A stretch of DNA of 9,554 nt, from positions 1 through 9,554 of the forward strand of contig CALEYM010000372.1 in assembly GCA_937926185.1 (NCBI GenBank), read 5' to 3'. Shown piece by piece: positions 6,183 to 9,554 of the stretch; within the stretch, counting starts at the first letter, position 1; every line of letters begins with the position of its first letter. The DNA comes from an uncultured Bacteroidota bacterium. Lineage in GTDB: Bacteria; Bacteroidota; Bacteroidia; Chitinophagales; Saprospiraceae. The notes beneath the pieces are model-generated. The model saw only the letters and a list, made by a program, of their open reading frames with translations, made no database searches and had not been told where the DNA came from. The translations under genes and the position numbers were made by a program.

Positions 6183-6755
6183 ATGATAGGTGACGTTCTC
6201 AAATATTTGAGGGATCAACTCAATGTGTATTTGGGTAATACCCTGCCAGAATCAATCCAATTCCCTTCAGGAATACCGGATGATAGCCTAATCCTGCCGT
6301 CCGAGTGTGTTACCCTGCTCTTGGTTCGGATAGAAGAAGAAAAAACGATGCGTTTTGATGAGCGGTATATCCGTACCAAAGGCAGTGAAAATAACCGATT
6401 CTATACCAGGGCCCAACCTGCCGTTCCGATACACCTGTATATCTTTTTTATTGCCAGATTCAGTGATTATGCCAACGGCCTGCAAAAACTGTCCGCTGTG
6501 ATCCAGTTTTTTCAATCCCGGCCCGTGTTCCGGCCCACCATTCAGACCGACGACGGCCCGCTCGAGTTGCCCGAGTTGATTACCGAGTTGCATACCCCCA
6601 CATTTACCGTGCAGAATGAAATCTGGAGCGCGCTAAAGGCGCCTCAACATCCGGCAGTGATGTATAAGATTACCATGCTGATGTTGGAAAACGAGGAAAT
6701 TACCGGTGATGTAATACGGGAGGTACAAACTATTTCGGCGCCGATTTCCAACTGA
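6183..6755 (+). CDS. DUF4255 (Afp16/Pvc16-type) tail terminator protein
   Basis: A 190-residue protein of the DUF4255/Pvc16 N-terminal family. In Afp and PVC particles this protein caps the tube end and limits tail length. Recognisable features are the N-terminal helix (IGDVLKYLRDQLN, 2-14), the middle block RFYTRAQPAVPIHLYIFFIARFSDY (72-96) followed by LQKLSAVIQFFQSRPVF (100-116), and the late segment NEIWSALKAPQHPAVMYKITMLML (145-168) that corresponds to the family's 'LW..L......P...YK' region. No signal peptide is seen, as expected for a particle component assembled in the cytoplasm. It is the first gene of the operon, directly under the promoter at 6089-6141. The sheath gene starts 48 bp later after an AT-rich leader. 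The family call is firm; the cap role is transferred from Afp/PVC work. Confidence 0.85.
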   Translation: MIGDVLKYLRDQLNVYLGNTLPESIQFPSGIPDDSLILPSECVTLLLVRIEEEKTMRFDERYIRTKGSENNRFYTRAQPAVPIHLYIFFIARFSDYANGLQKLSAVIQFFQSRPVFRPTIQTDDGPLELPELITELHTPTFTVQNEIWSALKAPQHPAVMYKITMLMLENEEITGDVIREVQTISAPISN

Positions 6756-6803
6756 CCTTATCCTTATTTGCTTTACTCACCTTAAAATATAACAAATAAA
6801 ATT

Positions 6804-8258
6804 ATGCCGACCATACACAATACGCCTGGCGTTTACATTGAAGAGGCCGCTACTTTGCCGCCCTCCGTAGCAGAAGTGCCCACTGCAATTCCAATATTCA
6901 TCGGGTATACGCAATATGCAAGGATTGAACGAACAGACGAAAGCCTCACACTCAAACCCGTAAAAATCTTTTCCCTGACGGAGTTCAGGCAATATTTCGG
7001 CAGTGCCCAGGAAGAAGACAATGGAATCACCGTGACCATTACGGACACTTATTCCAATGGGGCATTGTCAAACCGGCGGATTCAAGGAAGCCTGGCTCCG
7101 ACGGAGGACAATGGCTTATCCAAGCATAATCTGTACTATGCCATGCAGTTGTATTTTGCCAATGGAGGAGGCGCGTGTTACGTAGTATCGGTTAAAAATT
7201 TTGAGAGTACCACGTCCACTGTTACCAAAGGCGAATTGGAAAAAGGGCTGGAGGTGTTACCGGATGAAGCCACGCTTATTGTTATTCCGGAGGCAATACA
7301 TCTTGGTTCGAAAGACATGGCTGATCTATACAGTAAAGCCCTGAATAAAGCGGCAGAAACCAATGACAAATTTGTCATTATGGATGTCAAAATGAATGGA
7401 ACTGGTACTGACCCGATAACAGAGGATATAAATGCTTTCCGAGATTTAGGTTTTCCCGGTGAGAACAGGAAATTCGGCGCGGCATATTATCCCTATCTGG
7501 ATACGACAATTGACTACAGTTATAATGCAGGAGGGGTTGCTATTACTCATCAACTGATCGGAGCCCCGGATGATCTACAACCTGAATATGATCAAATGAA
7601 ATTAACAGGTGATGATACTGATAATATAAACGCAAAAGATAAAAGCTTATATTTCCAGATTCTGGCGGCTATTGCTCAAATACCCCTGCAACTCCCGCCC
7701 AGTCCCGCAATAGCCGGCGTTTATTCCCAGGTTGACCGGGAGCGTGGCGTTTGGAAAGCGCCGGCCAATGTAAATATTACCGGCATTTCCAGGCCTGCTT
7801 TATCCATTGACGATTCGCGTCAAAGCGCGATGAACGTTGATTCGACAAGCGGGATATCCGTTAACGCTATCCGCAGTTTTCCCGGAAAAGGTACCGTTGT
7901 ATGGGGCGCCCGTACACTGCATGGCGTCCATCCGGAGTGGAAATACATCAATGTTCGCCGTTTATTCAATTTGATCGAGGAGTCGATTCGTAAAACAACG
8001 GACCGATTTTTATTCGAACCGAATACGACCTCGACATGGTTGATGGTCAAAACCATGTTGGACAATTATCTGTACGGCCTGTGGCAACGCGGCGCTTTAG
8101 CGGGTTCAAGACCGGAACAAGCTTTTTTTGTAAAGGTAGGGGCCCCGCTTCCGGACGATATTAAAGATGGCATCATGCGGGTGGAAGTGGGTATCTCCGT
8201 CGTGCGCCCGGCCGAGTTTATCATTATTCGTTTTTCTCAACAATTGCAGCAAGCCTGA
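6804..8258 (+). CDS. Contractile tail sheath protein
   Basis: A 484-residue sheath subunit; the extended sheath surrounds the tube and contracts to drive it into a target. The N-terminus carries the sheath hallmark TPGVYIEEAATLPPSVAEVPTAIPIFIGYT (7-36). The conserved C-terminal domain (~340-480) contains NAIRSFPGKGTVVWGARTL, WKYINVRRLFNLIEESI (379-395) and the final strand VEVGISVVRPAEFIIIRFSQ. The region between (about 100-330) is variable, normally the surface-exposed part. Length and C-terminal motifs suit the Afp2-4/Pvc2-4 and phage sheath family. Afp and PVC have several sheath paralogues; only this one is visible here, followed directly by tube genes. The start has an A-rich leader (AACAAATAAAATT) and no Shine-Dalgarno box. 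Tube gene 1 follows after 24 bp. Confidence 0.95.
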   Translation: MPTIHNTPGVYIEEAATLPPSVAEVPTAIPIFIGYTQYARIERTDESLTLKPVKIFSLTEFRQYFGSAQEEDNGITVTITDTYSNGALSNRRIQGSLAPTEDNGLSKHNLYYAMQLYFANGGGACYVVSVKNFESTTSTVTKGELEKGLEVLPDEATLIVIPEAIHLGSKDMADLYSKALNKAAETNDKFVIMDVKMNGTGTDPITEDINAFRDLGFPGENRKFGAAYYPYLDTTIDYSYNAGGVAITHQLIGAPDDLQPEYDQMKLTGDDTDNINAKDKSLYFQILAAIAQIPLQLPPSPAIAGVYSQVDRERGVWKAPANVNITGISRPALSIDDSRQSAMNVDSTSGISVNAIRSFPGKGTVVWGARTLHGVHPEWKYINVRRLFNLIEESIRKTTDRFLFEPNTTSTWLMVKTMLDNYLYGLWQRGALAGSRPEQAFFVKVGAPLPDDIKDGIMRVEVGISVVRPAEFIIIRFSQQLQQA

Positions 8259-8282
8259 ATAATAATTTTCAATTAAAAAACT

Positions 8283-8801
8283 ATGCCATACGCAACAAAA
8301 GATATTAAAGGGATTTATCCCTTACCCGTGTATAATTACCGGGTAGAAATCAGCAACGGCGCCAACACGGAAACCATAGCTTTTTCTAATGTTTCCGGCC
8401 TGAGCATCTCATTCGAAACGCATACCTATAAAGAAAGTCCGGACGACAGCAACAAGGGCGACTTTGCCGGCCCGGTTGTCCGGCGCATGCCGGCTCAGCG
8501 TGCGGACGTAAAAATTACCCTTAAAAAAGGGTTGGTTCGGACGAAAAGCATAAAGGCGTTATATAGTTGGATAAATTCGGTGCAAATTAATCAGGTTGAA
8601 AAAAAGGACATCACCGTCCGACTGCTCGACGAAGCGGGGGCTCCCGTGGTCAGTTGGAAAGTGATAAACGCCTTTCCCACCAAATTGGATGCGCCGGCCT
8701 TTGATGCTACTTCAAATGACGTAGCCATCGAAAGCATGGAGCTTACTGCCGATTTAGTAACGATGGAAGAGTCCACCGCCGCAGAGTCGGGCGCCGCATG
8801 A
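8283..8801 (+). CDS. Tail tube protein 1 (gp19-like)
   Basis: A 172-residue protein of the T4 gp19-like tail-tube family (Afp1/Afp5, Pvc1/Pvc5), which stacks into hexameric rings to form the inner tube. Key segments are IYPLPVYNYRVEI (11-23), FSNVSGLSISFETHTYKE (34-51), the strand and helix ADVKITLKKGL...LYSWINSVQ (74-101), and the C-terminal signature FPTKLDAPAFDATSNDVAIESMEL (131-154). Compared with tube 2 it has a longer loop around residues 51-72 and an Ala/Glu-rich C-terminal tail (156-172). Loop and tail might face the lumen or the sheath, but this is inference. It uses AT-rich codons like the sheath gene. It lies 24 bp after the sheath and 19 bp before tube 2, clearly in one operon. 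Confidence 0.93.
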   Translation: MPYATKDIKGIYPLPVYNYRVEISNGANTETIAFSNVSGLSISFETHTYKESPDDSNKGDFAGPVVRRMPAQRADVKITLKKGLVRTKSIKALYSWINSVQINQVEKKDITVRLLDEAGAPVVSWKVINAFPTKLDAPAFDATSNDVAIESMELTADLVTMEESTAAESGAA

Positions 8802-8820
8802 TGCTGAAAATGATCAGGAT

Positions 8821-9294
8821 ATGGCTGTCAATCCGTCTTTCATCAAAAGCGCCTACCCCCTGCCCGTGTACAACTACCGGGTCAGCATCGGCGGCAGCAC
8901 CCTGGCCTTTTCGGAGCTGAGCGGGCTGAGCCTGCAATACGAACCGATCACCTACAAACACGGCCTGAGCTGGAAAGAAGGCGCCGAACACATGCCGGGT
9001 ATGAAACAACCCCTGCGCATCACCCTCAGAAGAGGCATCGTACAAAACCGGGATAACCTGTTGACGTGGATCAACACCGTGCAGCAAAACAAAGTGGAAA
9101 AACGCGACATCGTCATCGACCTGTGCGATGAAAAGGGCGATCCGCTGATCAGTTGGCTGCTTCGGCAGGCCTTCCCGCTTAAATTAGACGCGCCCGCTTT
9201 CAACGCGAATTCCAACGAAGTCGCTATTGAATCGATGGAATTGATGGCCGGCGACCTGTTGATCGACTTTCACAAACAATCCGCTCAGACATGA
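8821..9294 (+). CDS. Tail tube protein 2 (paralogue of tube 1)
   Basis: A 157-residue second tube subunit of the same family. Residues 12-21 (YPLPVYNYRV) are identical to those in tube 1. The C-terminal signature KLDAPAFNANSNEVAIESMEL (121-141) differs from it only by conservative changes, so the two arose by duplication. In Afp and PVC the paralogue may form a particular layer near the baseplate or cap, but which one does so here cannot be told from sequence. Codon choice is clearly more GC-rich than in tube 1 (for example CTGCCCGTGTACAACTAC here against TTACCCGTGTATAATTAC there). This argues against a recent duplication within this genome. Its stop codon overlaps the next start by 4 nt (ATGA), implying translational coupling. 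Confidence 0.93.
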   Translation: MAVNPSFIKSAYPLPVYNYRVSIGGSTLAFSELSGLSLQYEPITYKHGLSWKEGAEHMPGMKQPLRITLRRGIVQNRDNLLTWINTVQQNKVEKRDIVIDLCDEKGDPLISWLLRQAFPLKLDAPAFNANSNEVAIESMELMAGDLLIDFHKQSAQT

Positions 9295-9554
9295 ACCCAC
9301 CGCCCGTCGGATATTATTTTATGGCGAATTTTTTCTTCCGTGTACCGGATATCATGGGGGCTTTGTCGCTCTTAACCCGGCAACCGGATATGCGAAAAGA
9401 TTCCCTCGACATCCGTTTTCAGAAAATATCGGGATTCCGGGTGAGCATGTCGCCGTATTCGCTGGAAGAGGGCGGGCAAAACCTGTTCGAACACCGCCTG
9501 CCGACGAAATACAGTTACGGAAACCTGGTGTTGGAACGCGGTCTGGTGGTCGAC
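9291..9554 (+). CDS. Third tube-family/initiator protein, partial
   Basis: An open frame starts in the ATGA overlap with tube 2 and runs off the window after 88 codons without a stop. The translation begins MNPPPVGYYFMANFFFRV and contains IRFQKISGFRVSM (41-53), EEGGQNLFEHRLP (59-71) and GNLVLERGL (77-85). The pattern 'F..(V/I)SG......Y.EGGQN...H.LP....Y.NL.L.RG' is typical of contractile-tail 'phage tail protein' members of the Afp1/5 tube family. It is distinct from the YPLPVYNYR type of the two preceding genes. It probably forms the tube-initiating ring at the baseplate, which is inference. The overlap shows it belongs to the same operon. Confidence 0.82.
   Translation, partial: MNPPPVGYYFMANFFFRVPDIMGALSLLTRQPDMRKDSLDIRFQKISGFRVSMSPYSLEEGGQNLFEHRLPTKYSYGNLVLERGLVVD

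Noticed and set aside
6804..9554. Ordinary prophage tail module
   Set aside because: A DUF4255 cap gene and three tube-family genes around one sheath are typical of Afp/PVC-like systems, and no capsid, portal, terminase or integrase gene is seen. The right side is not visible, so this is not absolute.

Overview
The window comes from a member of the Bacteroidota. Three things point there: a type IX secretion (T9SS) C-terminal sorting domain on a large secreted protein, start codons preceded by A-rich leaders rather than Shine-Dalgarno boxes, and two promoters that fit the Bacteroidota -33/-7 pattern (TTG, 20-21 nt, TAnnTTTG). The mix of GC-rich housekeeping genes, long adhesin-like repeat proteins and perfect 15-bp palindromes would suit the Saprospiria, but that finer placement is a guess.

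Left part (1-3067). A decamer tandem repeat of about 150 bp runs up to 13 nt from the start of clpS (N-degron adaptor). Next comes aat (leucyl/phenylalanyl-tRNA-protein transferase), so this pair encodes the enzyme that makes N-degrons and the adaptor that recognises them. An exported M23 metallopeptidase of about 590 residues with a long non-catalytic C-terminal region follows.

Middle part (3068-6036). Two palindromic elements lie between the peptidase and a NarL/FixJ-type response regulator that has no kinase beside it. A second copy of the 15-bp palindrome type follows the regulator. Then comes a 674-residue secreted protein: signal peptide, fifteen 23-25-residue L-domain-like repeats, thrombospondin type-3-like acidic repeats, a Cys/His 'HGD' module and the T9SS sorting domain.

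Right part (6037-9554). A GC-rich hairpin and a promoter precede the start of a contractile injection system operon. In order it holds a DUF4255 protein (Afp16/Pvc16-type tail terminator), a sheath protein, two paralogous tail-tube proteins, and a third, different tube-family protein that the window cuts off. Baseplate, spike, ATPase and effector genes would lie beyond the right edge. The set fits an extracellular contractile injection system (eCIS, of the Afp/PVC/AlgoCIS type), but with only these genes a membrane-anchored relative cannot be excluded.

The least expected observation is that the secreted repeat protein and the injection-system operon have nearly the same promoter. Each carries a 20-nt block (TCACATGATCRTGGGATTGT) and, at identical spacing, a TATTTTTG/GATTTTTG -7 box followed by TATCCG. 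This suggests the two units are switched on together, possibly by the adjacent response regulator or by an alternative sigma factor.
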